Position numbers and translations under genes: made by a program. From positions 640,001 to 704,000 of the forward strand of contig CAJHZI010000203.1 of the NCBI GenBank assembly GCA_905160935.1: DNA of 64,000 nucleotides, given 5' to 3'. Below the pieces are notes generated by a model that ran no database searches, was not told the DNA's origin, and was given only the letters and a program-made list of their open reading frames with translations. Below, piece by piece: positions 11,341-22,685 of the stretch. Within the stretch, counting starts at the first letter, position 1. Each line of letters begins with the position of its first letter. The stretch comes from Enchytraeus crypticus. Its lineage: Eukaryota; Annelida; Clitellata; Enchytraeida; Enchytraeidae.

Positions 11341-12546
11341 TTGTCTGTCGTTGTTTGAAGATTTTAAATAAACATATATAGCCTACAACCTACCTATAGG
11401 CAGTCGTTGACTCTAATTGTATTGTTGTTGTTGTTGCACAAGAGAGAAAAAGATGAAATCTTCATCAAATCAATGGTGGGGAATTTATCTCCCATATCAC
11501 AACTCCTCCCCCTCAATTCGTTGTCTTTGACGACTGTCATATTAGCCTATTACCAACTTCAGTAGAACCAATACCTCATATCCCCTCCTTAAGAAGACAT
11601 CCATTTATACAATTAACATTTTTATTTAACTAATAGGTGTATTCCATTTTATTTTAACCCCCCTTGGCAACGGCCATGTTGTTAACCTTTAACCTGTATT
11701 GCGTCATACTGTATCATCATACAGTTCTATTCCCTATATACTACAATATCACAGAAGCTCTCGAATTCCCATCAAATCGTTATTTCGTACATACTTAGAC
11801 TTATTGATTACAGTTAATTAATTCGATTTAGTCATGGCAGGTTGTACTGACGATGTCGACTTTTAATAAAATTTCGGTCATAGTCATAAACTTAGCTAAA
11901 ACTGAGCTTAACCTCGACACATTCGTGAAAACTTAAAATACTCTTTATTAAAAGAACAAAATTACTATTTTCACTTGAATTTTTAATATTTGTTCCATTT
12001 TTTAAATTTATTTATTTATATTACATTTTACCCTTCAAAAGGTGGCGAAAGAGATTGTGTTTATTAAAACTCATGAGGGATTTACCCCCAAATACCCCAC
12101 CCTCTGGCTATACCCATGGACACACCAACTATAAATCTAAAGGAGCAACTTCTCATGCATAATTCAATTAAAAATGTAGATCAACAACAGCGTGATTATA
12201 CTGTAGGAATGTTATTTAATAAAAATTAAAAGATTACTTGTGGAAAATAACAAATATGCTAGAATCGTTAGTATCAGACTTGTTATTTCAAATTACGCCT
12301 TCATAATTTTCGAAATTATCATATTTTTTAAATCGTAATGTCATATTTATGATGATAACGAATATTGATGACAAATTTGTCGACAATAACGTTGCTAACT
12401 TTGGCCAATAAAAATTTCGATTTAAAATCTATTTTCTTTTGCCTATAGCTATAAGACGTCGAATTTGGTACGGTCAGATAAATTAATGAATAAAACTGTT
12501 TGGTCAGAGGAAATTTACCCTAGAAGCAGCAACCCCTACCATTCGC
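11341..12546. other. No recognisable feature; 3' flank of the DUF4291 gene
   Basis: AT-rich sequence with a MITE-like scrap ('tttacccccaaataccccac', about 12070-12130). For the minus-strand gene ending at 12547, a possible poly(A) signal on that strand (AATAAA, read as TTTATT) lies near 12003-12016. No other gene seen. Confidence 0.4.
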
Positions 12547-12975
12547 TTATTTGCGTTCAATTGTTTCCGCTTCTACCATGACAGCTGTTTCAGCTACTGT
12601 CTCGGCAGCTGAAACATCCACAGCTGCTGCAGCTTCTCTGCTGCATTCAAACACAGTTTCTACCGGCACTGTTAGTCCAACGTACGGAGATTGACTAAAT
12701 TGAGCTTGTTCTCTCACAAAGTCCGTAATATCGTTCACGCTAACGATGAATTCCCTGGAAAATCTTTCCAAAATGTGTCCCCGCAGTCCCAACTGGATCG
12801 CCCGCCTATCCGGTACTTTATTCCCGCCCGGAGTGTGGTCCGGGTCCCACTGGAGCCGCACCAGCGAATCTGGAGCCGTCGTCGAAGCGTTCCGGAGAAT
12901 TTCGTCGAATCCACTCAACGTGATCCTGCAGGTTGATGTAAAAACAACTCAGTTACAATTTCGTAACTGAGTTAA

Positions 12976-13008
<33 letters not shown>

Positions 13009-13903
13009 AATTAATTAATTAATTAACTCAGTTACTAAGATTAATAAATTAATTAATTAATTAACTAACTAACTAATTAATTAATTAATTATTTAACTAA
13101 TTAATTAATTAATTATTTAATTAATTAATTAATTAATTAATTAATTAACTCAGTTACTAATATTACTTAATCAATTAATTAATTAATTAATTAATTAATT
13201 AATTAATTATTTCATTAATTAATTATTTCATTAATTAACTCAGTTACTAAGATTAATTAATTAATTAATTAATTAATTTATTTATTTATTAAATAAGTAA
13301 TTATTTATTTATTTATTTATTTATTTAATTGATTAATTAGTAATTAGTTAACTCAGTTACTAGGATTAATTAATTAATTAATTAATTAATTATTTAGCAG
13401 CGAAGTCAGCGTGCTGTTATCTTAAAAAAGTCTTTAGTAGAGCAATATGAACAGTAATTATTATTATTATTAATAACTAAAACTTATATAGCAATGTCAT
13501 AGCCGAACTCGGTCTTCGAGACTACTTTACGGCAAGAGTTCAATCACTCCCTGGCACTCAGTCCAAAGATTGTTTTATATTAATTAAAATCCCACCTGAT
13601 GGCGAGAATTCTTTCCTGATTCTTCTTGCTGGCCCAGCCGCTCCGGTACATCATCCACAGGAAGTTGGTTTTGATCCATGACATCCTCGTGGAACTGTAT
13701 CCAGCAGCCGCTACGTCCTGGTGATGAAAGTTTCCACGTCCGGTGGCAGCTTCGGCTATCTTCTGATTGAATGCCTGATAGACAACGATGGAATGATGAT
13801 CATAGTTGGCAATTATATGACGACCTGATTTGGGCCACTGTTTCACTTGATCGATATAAGAAATTGTGTCAAATGGTAACGCTGCCATCGTCACCATGTA
13901 CAT
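12547..13903 (-). CDS. DUF4291 family protein, two exons
   Basis: Exon 1 is 13903-13596 and exon 2 is 12925-12547 (minus strand). The donor is ATCAG|GTGGG and the acceptor ACCTGCAG|GATCACG. Joining them is in frame and gives 'ILAIRITLSGFDEIL', exactly the transition expected for DUF4291. The 228-residue product, starting at the first ATG, carries the family signature blocks: VVYQAFNQKIAEAA (about 41-54), SSTRMSWIKTNFLWMMYRSGW (about 70-90, the hallmark block), QERILAIRI (about 95-103), RLQWDPDHTPGG (about 125-136), RRAIQLGLRG (about 142-151) and DITDFV (about 167-172). Family length is about 200 residues. An Ala/Glu-rich C-terminal tail extends the domain. DUF4291 is mainly known from bacteria and fungi, with scattered animal occurrences, and has no established biochemical function that I can cite. 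The spliceosomal intron argues against contamination. Confidence 0.85.
12971..13395. repeat. TTAA-rich satellite in the DUF4291 intron
   Basis: Runs of (TTAA)n/(AATA)n are punctuated by 'aactcagttactaa' at about 13024, 13146, 13231 and 13349. The first copy (12947-12958) is paired with an inverted copy at 12962-12970, about 20 bases from the splice acceptor. It occupies most of the 670-bp intron. Confidence 0.8.
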
Positions 13904-14504
13904 GTGATGTCTTTAAACTGTTAAATATGAATTCAATTTGAGTTAATTACGATTGAAATATATTTATAAGTACTTTTATCTGTATTTCTATTCTATTTCT
14001 CTGGTCTCATTCTAATTTCTATTGTTAACACTCTTGATATTAATGTTGCTACTGCTGTTGTTGTCGTCGATATCATTATCAATTTATCATTTTAAATTTA
14101 TCATTATAATTGCCTGTACTATCATAATCTGATTATTATTATTGGGCCTATTATTGTCACCAACATCAATAATTCATCATCATCGATCATCTCCATCATT
14201 ATGACTATCCTCGCTGCTGATAATTAAGAAATAGGGCCTACATGACACAATATGACGATAGCACAGAAATATATTATATATAGGCCTATATATTTTCTAG
14301 TCATTATGTTTCAGAATTGAAAGGTTTCAGAATAGTTAAATTATAACTACAGTCAGGAGCGACTCCGCCATATAAGCGATGAAGCAGTGTGGGAAGGGAA
14401 GGTTGGGGTAACCGGAAAGTCAAACTAGTGGTGGTACTTTACTATGTTGCGTTTTGCGTCATAGGCCAACGGGAGAAGACGCCCGCGACTACGGTAAATT
14501 GCTC
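13904..14504. other. Upstream of DUF4291: no feature recognised
   Basis: AT-rich non-coding DNA with imperfect ATT/ATC runs (14030-14220). This should hold the DUF4291 promoter, but no clear TATA or initiator was identified. Confidence 0.35.
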
Positions 14505-14860
14505 GCACAAACGTTTAGTCTATGTCTATTAAACGTTTAGTCTATGTCTATTAAACGTTTAGTCTATGTCTATTAAACGTTTAGTCTATGTCTATTAAAC
14601 GTTTAGTCTATGTCTCTATTAAACGTTTAGTCTATGTCTATTAAACGTTTAGTCTATGTCTCTATTAAACGTTTAGTCTATGTCTATTAAACGTTTAGTC
14701 TATGTCTCTATTAAACGTTTAGTCTATGTCTATTAAACGTTTAGTCTATGTCTATTAAACGTTTAGTCTATGTTAAACGTTTAGTCTATGTCTCTATTAA
14801 ACGTTTAGTCTATGTCTATTAAACGTTTAGTCTATGTCTATTAAACGTTTAGTCTATGCA
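14505..14860. repeat. Minisatellite, 22/24-bp unit, about 16 copies
   Basis: The unit 'aaacgtttagtctatg' is followed by 'tctatt' (22 bp) or 'tctctatt' (24 bp). About 16 nearly identical copies are present, one shortened near 14770. The two unit lengths partly alternate, a small higher-order pattern. The low divergence implies recent expansion. Confidence 0.9.
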
Positions 14861-15179
14861 CATAAAATATTTCTATCTGCACTAGATGTTACTATACTCA
14901 CAAAATTATTTACTGACCTTAAATTAACTATAAAATACTTGGTCACTGTATTACGCAGTCTTGTACGTTATATGCCTTTAAGTGTAAATTATTTGGTTAT
15001 TACATTGCAGAGTAGTAGTAGTCATATTGCGCAAAGCAATGTCACGTTAGGCAATACATGTTTAATTTTACTACTGTAGTAAGCTTACACTAGTGGCCTA
15101 CATGATTTAACATGATTGCGCAACACTATAGACCGGAAAAGAATACGTTAAAATGATGTTGAAGTTAAAGTGGATTTTT

Positions 15180-15290
15180 CGAGCTGTGTCCCTGCAGGGA
15201 ACTAAATAATAGACCAACGGTATACTACAAGTGTCATTAGTGATGACTGAGCAAGAACTAGGCAGACAAATGGAAACCACCTCTGAAATC
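15180..15290 (+). repeat. SINE family S2, 5' part
   Basis: 'aatagaccaacggtatac' is the head shared by S2 and S3, followed by 'ggaaaccacctctgaaatc' from S2. The rest of the element is missing, and a CT tract begins at about 15328. Confidence 0.5.
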
Positions 15291-15327
15291 ATTAAAAAAA
15301 ATTCACTCAAGGAAATCTTTCTCGAAT

Positions 15328-15400
15328 TCTCTCTTTTGCTCTCTCTTTCTCCTACTCTTCATACTCTGTCTCAGAACTCTCTGTCTCTCAGTCTCTCTTT

Positions 15401-15495
<95 letters not shown>

Positions 15496-15554
15496 TTTTC
15501 TTTTTTTTCTCTGTCTCTCTCTTTCTCTGTCTCTCTCTCTTCCTCTCTCTCTCT
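15328..15554 (+). repeat. CT/CTGT/TTTC low-complexity tract
   Basis: About 225 bp of pyrimidine repeats with a (CTGT)n block near 15400-15430. Open frames on both strands (Leu/Ser or Arg/Glu repeats) are artefacts. Confidence 0.85.
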
Positions 15555-15724
15555 GATTAAGTGAAAAACGATAAATATGAACATGCGCGATCTTAAATTA
15601 TTTACAAGATATGCATATTAGATATTATTATAAACCAGCCAATCGAGTACTTTTCAAATTTGTTAGTTTCACTTTCATTTTTACAATACACTTGTTTTTG
15701 TTCCCCAACTTTTTGTAATAATAT

Positions 15725-15870
15725 TAACAACAATTAGAGTGCTAATGTCATCAATGACAACATCGAGCACTATTGAGACAAAATCAAGCCTGCGAGCAAA
15801 AGAAAGGTACAAAAACGGTGCAAATTCCAAAATCCAGAAATTCAGTCCAAAGTAAAAGGAGTTGCATTAT
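15725..15870 (-). repeat. CR1/L2-like LINE 3' end, reverse orientation
   Basis: 'aacaattagagtgctaatg', 'gacaacatcgagcac' and 'ttgagacaaaatcaagcc' are the reverse complement of the 3' UTR of the element ending at 58145. It is a second truncated copy just 3' of the longer one at 16.5-18.1 kb. Confidence 0.7.
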
Positions 15871-16534
15871 TTAAAGCACTATTTGGAGCCTATTTTGATA
15901 TTTTACTTAGATGTTTGACTTCATATCAATAGTTCTCGGCGGAAATGTTACTGTTTGAATGACTACATTTAATTTCGAAAGGTAATATACATCTAAAATA
16001 ATATTTCCCTGCAGTTGTTGTCGTCGTCAGATAGAGTTTCTACTGTTCTATAATATTGGGAGCTTGAGCTTTCTATAATTAAAATTTGTTATCTGAACGA
16101 TTAAACAACACCATAATTTCAATGTTAAAAAAATGTTTTTATTATTATTATTTTCTCTTAGAGATTTTAACAGGCGATTTTATTTTAATTTTAAATTTAA
16201 GAAGCTTGATGCATTTACTTTGGATGTTACAGAAATAGGTAGAATTACGCGTGCTTAGCGCTTGAAGAAAATGTCGTTGTTTAATAGCGAGTTGTCTATT
16301 AAGCATCGGGGAATGAAAAGTAAATAAAAACATTTAGGGTGTGTGTAGGGTGTTGCTAAAAAAGGCATTTAATTGGTAGCAATTTGAAACATTTTCTGGC
16401 GATACTGCCATTAATGACAATATCCAACTTCAAGAAGCCAAACTATTGCATTCTTATAGGATTTTATTCAACTTTAGCATGTGAGAAAAAATTATAAATT
16501 GAATATTCAGTGGACCGGTAAATGGTAAATTGCA

Positions 16535-18096
16535 TAATAACAATAATAACAACAATTAGAGTGCTACAGTCATCAATGACAACATCGAGCACATTTGAGA
16601 CAAAATCAAGCCGGCGAGCAAAAAAGAAGGTTCAAAAACGGTGCAAATTCCAAAATCCAGAAATTCAGTCCAAAGTAAAGGGAGTTAAAGAAAAGGTGGT
16701 TAAGGCGTAGGTCGCTGCTCATGGACACTGGATGGAAAAGAGAGATGGAAAAGATAGGTCTTCAACTGCTTATGGAACTGCTCATAGGAAAGCAAAGGCT
16801 GATGTGATTCAAATGAAGATTTCCAAAGATTGGATGGAAGAGAATTCCAGATCTGAGGTGCAGCATGCTGGAAAGGACGATTAGATAGCTTAGAGCGTGA
16901 AGGTAAGCTCGGTCTCACAAGAGTAATTAACTTAGAAGACCGAGTAATAGGAGGCTGCATCACTTTAATCAAGTGAGACATACAAGTTTGTCCAGGGATG
17001 GCGATGGACTTATAGGTTAACGAAGCTGTTTTGTAAATGATACGCTCTTTAATCTTTAGCCAGTGCAAAGACTCCAAAATAGGCGTAACCTGTGAGTACT
17101 TGGAACTACAAAAAATTGCTCGCGTAAGAGAATTCTGAACAAACTGCAACCGATCAATCTTACAGCCAGGGAGATTTAAAAACATGGAACTGCAGTAGTC
17201 CAACTTCGATTACACAAGAGCAGCTGCAATTGTAGCAGTGTCCAGTTGTCTCACGTGACAAATATGGACGTATTCGACGAAGATCACGGATATGGAAGAA
17301 ACATGTTTGTGAAGTTTTAGTTATGTGTTCGTGGAAGGTTAGGTGTTTATCAAGGATAACACCGAGATTTCTCACAGAAGAAACAGGTGATATTTTAATA
17401 CCCGAAGATAACGAAAAAGTTTTCCCATTCAGCTTCAGAAGCTGTTGAGGTGTCCCGACCAACAGTCTTAGATGGATTAAGTGCCAAGAAATTAGCAGAC
17501 ATCCAAGAGGAGATAGACTGAAACTTTGTGCAGGAGGGTTTCAGCATTAGAATAGGAGTTAGGGGTGAAACAAGTGTACATTTGAGTGTCATCAGCATAT
17601 AGTTCATGATCAAGAGAATGAGAAGAGATTAGAGGAGATTAGAGTGCTTAGGGATGTTGTATAGAGGTTAAAGAGGATAGGACCAAGAACGAAGCCTTGA
17701 GGCACACCATACTTTAAGTGAGAAGGTGAAGAGATGTACTCCATCACTTTCACACTAAAGGAACGATCCGTCAGATAGGAGGAAAACCAATCAAGAACAA
17801 TTCCACGAACACCAAACCAGGAAGAAAGACGTTCCAGAAGAATATTGTGATCAATGGTGTCAAAAGCGGCCGAAAGATCAAGCATACATAATCCAGTTAA
17901 GCGTTGTGTGCACATGGCATTAACAATAGAATTGCACACTGATAGAAGCACCGTTTCAGTTGAACGATGCTTAGTATAAGCAGCTTGATGCTTATTAAAT
18001 AGATCATTGTAAGAGAGATGAGTTGAAAGCCTCTGAAGAACAATTCTTTCAGTGAGCTTAGATATGTATGACAGATTAGATATAGGCCTGTAATTG
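16535..18096 (-). pseudogene. CR1/L2-like non-LTR retrotransposon, 5'-truncated
   Basis: On the minus strand, reverse transcriptase begins at 'NYRPISNLSYISKLTERI' (about 18096), continues through 'LDLSAAFDTIDHNILLERL' and 'YGVPQGFVLGPILFNLY' (17610-18113), then a frame change, 'PVSSVRNLGVILDKHLTF' (17160-17462), 'CKIDRLQFVQNSLTRAIF' and the C-terminal block (16700-17203). It ends in a 3' UTR with 'ctctaattgttgttatt' at about 16535. The sister copy at 56.3-58.15 kb is about 90-95% alike by eye. 5' truncation is typical of target-primed reverse transcription. Frame breaks near 17200, 17460 and 17610 make it inactive. Clade (CR1/L2 group) is inferred from motif style. Confidence 0.85.
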
Positions 18097-18109
18097 CATA
18101 AGCAATAAA

Positions 18110-18310
18110 GCAAAGACCTCTCTGCATTTGAAATACTATATAGATATTTATGCAGGGTTGGATTTGTAAACGTTTTACAAGGGAGGCTTTAGGGGATCGA
18201 AGATTTGCTAGAGCTCTGTTGTAGTGGAGGGGTGGGGTTGTTATAACTTTAGTTTGTCGGTGGGGGGGCACACATCTGCCAAGGAGGCAGCCCCCGTAAC
18301 CCCCAGCAAA
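18110..18310. repeat. G-rich MITE-like fragment
   Basis: 'ggggttgttataactttag', 'gtgggggggcacac' and 'ggcagcccccgtaaccccc' resemble the G-rich ends at 10.7-11.3 kb. Overlapping open frames are not genes. Confidence 0.4.
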
Positions 18311-18859
18311 TACGACCATGTTTATTGGTATGGGATTTGAATCAAGCTTACAATTGGAATTTGTGATGGAATTAGGGTTTTGGTCCTGTGATTTTTGAGT
18401 CTAATGATGAGTTACTTTAAAGTGAGTTTGTTAATTAATATCATTGATCAATTGCCTAATAAAGTCTAACTTTCAATACCTGTAAATTAAGAAAATCATT
18501 TTATTGAATGAGAAAATAAAATGACCTTAAGTATCATAGAAAATCATTTCTGTATAATTAATACTTAGTCTTTAAATATACCAATAAGTTAAACTGATAA
18601 ACAGGATGTCATAGGTTTGAACTCAGCCTTTAACAGTATCCTTGTTATGTAGAAATAGGAGATAAATTTAAGTTTTTATCCCGCTTGCGATATCAAAGGA
18701 ACTAAAGAAAGATGATTTAGATTTTTAGCCCAAATTCAAATATCGATGATGAGTTAATGTAATATTTAGATTAAACATCGTTGGATCCTTTGTTGAGGTT
18801 TTGCTTAAACTCGCTGCACTACAGATGGCATACTTTCTCTATTTTAAGGAATTTAGTAT

Positions 18860-19062
18860 CACACTGAGGAAGGCAATGGAAGACCACCTCAGTAGCCATA
18901 CTTTTCCCAAACTATAGGCTACATAAGGTATGGATAAGGCATAGACTTTTTGAAAGGATTGACTTGTTGATCTAAGGAGTGCTCTTATGGAGCGAAAACG
19001 CAGACTTTGAGTATGAATATATACCTTGAACCTGCAAAGAAGTGCTCTGAAGAGAGAGTATC
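18860..19062 (+). repeat. SINE family S2 copy
   Basis: 'aaggcaatggaagaccacc', 'aactataggctacataagg', 'ttggcatag'-like region, 'gagcgaaaacgcagacttt' and 'ccttgaacctgcaaagaag', ending 'gctctgaagagagag'. Same order as at 10130-10337. Confidence 0.7.
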
Positions 19063-19204
19063 ACTCAATTCAAGCTCTTTATTTAGTTTCGCATAAAAGA
19101 GGTGCCATATTTAGTATCAAACAATTGAGGCTATATACTCAGTATAATGCAATTGAAGCCCTTCTACAATGTTAGTAGAAACCAGTTGCTTAGTTTTGTG
19201 ATTG

Positions 19205-19325
19205 TTTAACAGTTTAAACTAATTATAACAATAATATATATTTATAACAATTAATTAAATTGTTATATTTATAACAATTAATTAAATTGTTATATTTATA
19301 ACAATTTAACTGATTATTATTTGAT
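19205..19325. repeat. Tandem inverted AT-rich repeat
   Basis: 'tataacaattaattaaatt' paired with its reverse complement 'aatttaattaattgttata' occurs about 2.5 times in tandem, forming self-complementary units 345 bases upstream of the ZDHHC start. Confidence 0.6.
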
Positions 19326-19669
19326 TGATTACAACAGTTTAAATATAAATTTAAATGATAAATATTTTATGAGGCACTATTAAACAATACTAATTGTCAT
19401 ATGTAAAGAATTCAATGTTAGATGTATGGATTATATACAAAAGTCATTGTGTTTCAGAATTACATAGCAACAATTCTATAAATTTCTGATCTGAAAACTA
19501 TAAATTAAACTGGTTGACTAACTAATCATGATCATATGAACTATTTGTTATTAAATCATTCTTCTACTTGGAATACTCTTAAAGATTCTACTGCGAATCT
19601 CTGTACAATACTATTCAGGATATTGTTTACTATTTATTCTTTAAACCACATTAATTAATAGTCCCAAAC

Positions 19670-20530
19670 ATGTTCAAGTTACCGTCAAAGATTCAACTCG
19701 TTTCCGGCTTTGCTGTGGGCTACGTTCATTTGTTTGTCTTTTCTATACCCATCATTGCCTACGTTCTTCTAATCCCAACCGTCTATGCCGACTCGCCAAC
19801 CATGTATTGCATAGCAGCCGTTTTAACGGCATATATGGTTCTCAATGTAGCCGCCAACTACTACCTCATGAAATCTCGGCCAAGTTACGTTTACAGTGAT
19901 CGAGGAAACACTAAGGAGGAAAGAAATAACCGATACGTCTACGTGAATGACGATGGTTCTTCTGATGAGCGTCTACACTGTATGATCTGTGATATTGAAG
20001 TTACGCCACGAACGTACCACTGCGCCATCTGTAATCATTGCATCATCCTGCGGGATCACCATTGTTTCTTCGCTGCCACCTGCATCGGAGGAACAAATCG
20101 AACGTATTTTGTCAGATTCCTCCTTCACGCCGCTCTAGCATCTGCCTATGCTGCATACGGGTTTTTCCAAACGAGTCTTATACTATACCCGGTGGATTCT
20201 TATCTCACAATGTTCATACCTGTATCGCTGTTGAAGTGGTTCTACGATGAAATAAACGAATGGAGTCTAGTTCTGTACGCTCTTCTCTACATGTGCACGT
20301 TAACTTGCATTGCGACAACCTTTCTCTTTCTCTACCAGGTGTTCATGTTGGTTCAGGGAAAGGTGAGCTATGAGTTTCAGAAGCAGCGGGTGTGGTGGAG
20401 TGCAGAAGGATGGAAGAAAGGAGAGCTGGATCCTTATTTGAGTCTGGCGTCAGTAATTCCACTGGATTTATTCTCTGCCAAGACGAAAGCGGAAATGATG
20501 CAAGATTGTTTGTCAGATAAATTAATTTAG
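19670..20530 (+). CDS. DHHC-type palmitoyltransferase, ZDHHC22/24-like, intronless
   Basis: A single 286-residue frame with no splice sites needed. Two hydrophobic helices (about 16-40 and 43-67) precede a cysteine-rich DHHC domain (about 102-153): C104-C107, 'TYHCAICNHC' (115-124), 'RDHHC' (128-132, catalytic DHHC at 129-132) and C138. Two more membrane stretches follow at about 146-172 and 197-229. The DHHC domain between TM2 and TM3 of a four-pass protein is the family layout. The enzyme transfers palmitate from palmitoyl-CoA to protein cysteines, usually at ER/Golgi membranes. 'DHHCFF..TCIG' and 'VQGKVSYEFQK' near the last helix resemble ZDHHC22 (about 260 residues) more than the main ZDHHC groups. 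A clear TTxE motif is not seen. The start at 19670 is the first ATG and places TM1 normally. Exact orthology (22 versus 24) is not settled. Confidence 0.92.
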   Translation: MFKLPSKIQLVSGFAVGYVHLFVFSIPIIAYVLLIPTVYADSPTMYCIAAVLTAYMVLNVAANYYLMKSRPSYVYSDRGNTKEERNNRYVYVNDDGSSDERLHCMICDIEVTPRTYHCAICNHCIILRDHHCFFAATCIGGTNRTYFVRFLLHAALASAYAAYGFFQTSLILYPVDSYLTMFIPVSLLKWFYDEINEWSLVLYALLYMCTLTCIATTFLFLYQVFMLVQGKVSYEFQKQRVWWSAEGWKKGELDPYLSLASVIPLDLFSAKTKAEMMQDCLSDKLI

Positions 20531-20605
20531 AGTAAAAATGATGTGTGGTCATTTGTCTAATTAATCTACTTGTAGTATATAATTTAATATGAAACAAATG
20601 GAAAT

Positions 20606-20745
20606 GTCTCAAATAGGGGTTTGATTATGGATGATATGATGTGGGACATAGAGGATTTGAGACAGTCTATTCGTATCCTGACCCAAGTTCTACTGGGATT
20701 CAAGGGATGATGATGATGATAATAATGGTGATGATGAGTATATAT
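20606..20745 (+). repeat. SINE family S3, 3' part with GAT tail
   Basis: 'tgtctcaaataggggtttg', 'gtctattcgtatcctgacc', 'ctactgggattcaaggg' and (GAT)n. Lies in the 3' flank of the ZDHHC gene. Confidence 0.7.
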
Positions 20746-20904
20746 TATGAATCGATCCTGTGCTGTTTACTGAATCTATTGAACCCTGCACGTGTTTTTA
20801 CGTATCGATTTATGTATATACAGTGGATCTAAGGAGCAGATACAGAGAAAGGCCATGAACACCAGAATGAGACAATGAGTCTCTCTCAGTAACTGATACC
20901 ATAT

Positions 20905-21110
20905 TGAATGTCTCAATAGTACAGTGGGTAGAGGCGCAGGTAACATCATGAAATTGTACATGAGAGATCCTGAGGTGAAATAAGCTCTCGTGGGTGCGAT
21001 TCTTGGCTGTGCTGATCTGATGGTAGAATCTCGGACATTTACTGGACTAGTTATAGGAAAATGGAATAAATTACCTAATGGGTTTAACATGTGGTATTAA
21101 ATGTAATAGA
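20905..21110 (+). repeat. SINE family S1 copy
   Basis: 'gaatgtctcaatagtacag' start, 'gagatcctgaggtgaaa', 'gtgggtgcgattcttgg' (degenerate box B), 'gctgatctgatggtagaat', ending near 'ggtattaaatgtaatagat'. Confidence 0.7.
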
Positions 21111-21429
21111 TTCAAACATACATGTAGTTGATAATTTTGCTATATAATGCCTGTTATCATAAGTATAAATTAATATAAATTAATTTATATTTTGAATTAA
21201 CATTGATTGCTTCATTATTGTACTTTATCCGGTGTTAAGAAAATTTAATTTTTTTATTATGTGCCGTCAGTGTGGATTATACAGGATCATTAATAGGAAT
21301 TTGTGCTTTCTTATTGAGATTGTCATATTACGTAATACTTGAGAGAGGTAGATTGACAGATGGTAATATGTTTTATATTTAATTTGTATGTACTATTGCT
21401 TGTTAATGTCATTTTGTATTTTTTATATC

Positions 21430-22070
21430 TTTCTCGCTCTTAGTGCGCTGCCTATTCGCAGATCCATGGTATATAACTGCTTCACGTATTTGTACTCTCT
21501 GCCTTTCTCATCATATCAGCAGCTATCTTCATATCAATTAATTATCAAATCATGCCAAAGCTCTTTCTTCCTGTAGCCTTTTTTCCTTCCATTCTTCCAT
21601 CAATTACCTCTTTCAGCCAACCATTTTCTCTCAGTATATGATCCATCCGGTTCTTCTTTCTATGCCTGATGATATCTATCAATTGTCAATTTTTGCCGAC
21701 CATATTTAGCACTTCTTCGTTTGTAATTTTGTCAGACCATCTGATCTTCTCCATAGCCACATTTCGAATGCTTCCAGATTCCTGATATCCTCCTTTCTTA
21801 ATGTCCGTATTTCACAACCGTACAGGAGCGTGGTTCACACTAAAGTCTTTACAATCTTTATCTTCGTGATTTTCTTAAAACTTTTTCTTCGTATCTTTCC
21901 CCGTATTGAAGGCCTTTTTTCTTGAGCAATTCTAGATTTGATATCTATTTCACATTTCCCATCTGCTGTTAATGTGTGTCCTAATGAAATTTTATATATC
22001 GGCAATAGAATCATTGATACAGAAGTTATCTTATTTAGGAAGAAAGAGCGTTTGAAACGTAAAACCAATG
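21430..22070 (-). pseudogene. RTE-type LINE fragment, reverse orientation
   Basis: On the minus strand, 21835-22068 reads 'YKISLGHTLTADGKCEIDIKSRI', the block that follows the reverse transcriptase in RTE-like LINEs. Further along come a 'cggttgtgaaatacggac' (LLYGCEIRT-like) block, the 'GRMEGKR'-type region and the 'gcagtgcactaagagcgag' tail at about 21435. Several stops. Confidence 0.65.
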
Positions 22071-22575
22071 CAACTGTAAATTGTAAATCGTAAACTGTAA
22101 ATCGTTTAAAATAGTCATGGCTATGAGAGTTTTAGGCTTTCTATGTGATAATCCAGTGAGATATCATAGTCACATATGCGTTCTGTACTATTATTATACT
22201 ATATTTACTATACTATATTTATATATTGTCTAGAGAACGAGTATACGGAGAGAGATAGAGACAGAGAGAAATTGATCTGACTATTTTGTGTAATGGCATG
22301 GTTTATAAACTAATTTGGATTGTTATTTTAACGGTTGTGTTTTTAACATTTTATGAACAGGTTATTTACTTGGTTATTCTCTGCTCTAACTGTTAGGATA
22401 TCAAAGATTTTTATCGGTAGAATCTATTTTAAATTGTGAAAGTGTATGATTACTGCTAGTAACTCTCAGACGCCTGTATGTCGCTCATGTTCTACTCTAC
22501 TAGTATTTTTTAAACTTTTTTTTAAAAAATACAATAAAATTTTTATGTATTAAACACGTCTTTTCCCATCATAAG

Positions 22576-22685
22576 TTTATGCTGGGAAAAATTATTCAAA
22601 AAAAAATCCAAAAGAAACCATCGTAACTTATCTTGGCTTTGTGATTGGGATTCTTGTTGGACTGCTTTTTTATCACCTAACCTAA
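22576..22685 (+). CDS. Possible orphan terminal exon with C-terminal membrane helix
   Basis: After a good acceptor (cttttcccatcataag|) an open frame of 35 codons ends in TAA at 22683. It encodes a Lys/Asn-rich stretch, then a strongly hydrophobic helix rich in Leu/Ile/Val/Gly ('VTYLGFVIGILVGLLFYH') and a two-residue tail. That would suit the last exon of a single-pass or tail-anchored protein. No partner exon upstream was recognised, and an S1 SINE begins immediately after. It may be chance. Confidence 0.25.

Noticed and set aside
22576-22685. Use of this exon as the missing membrane exon of the Ig gene
   Set aside because: It lies on the opposite strand.
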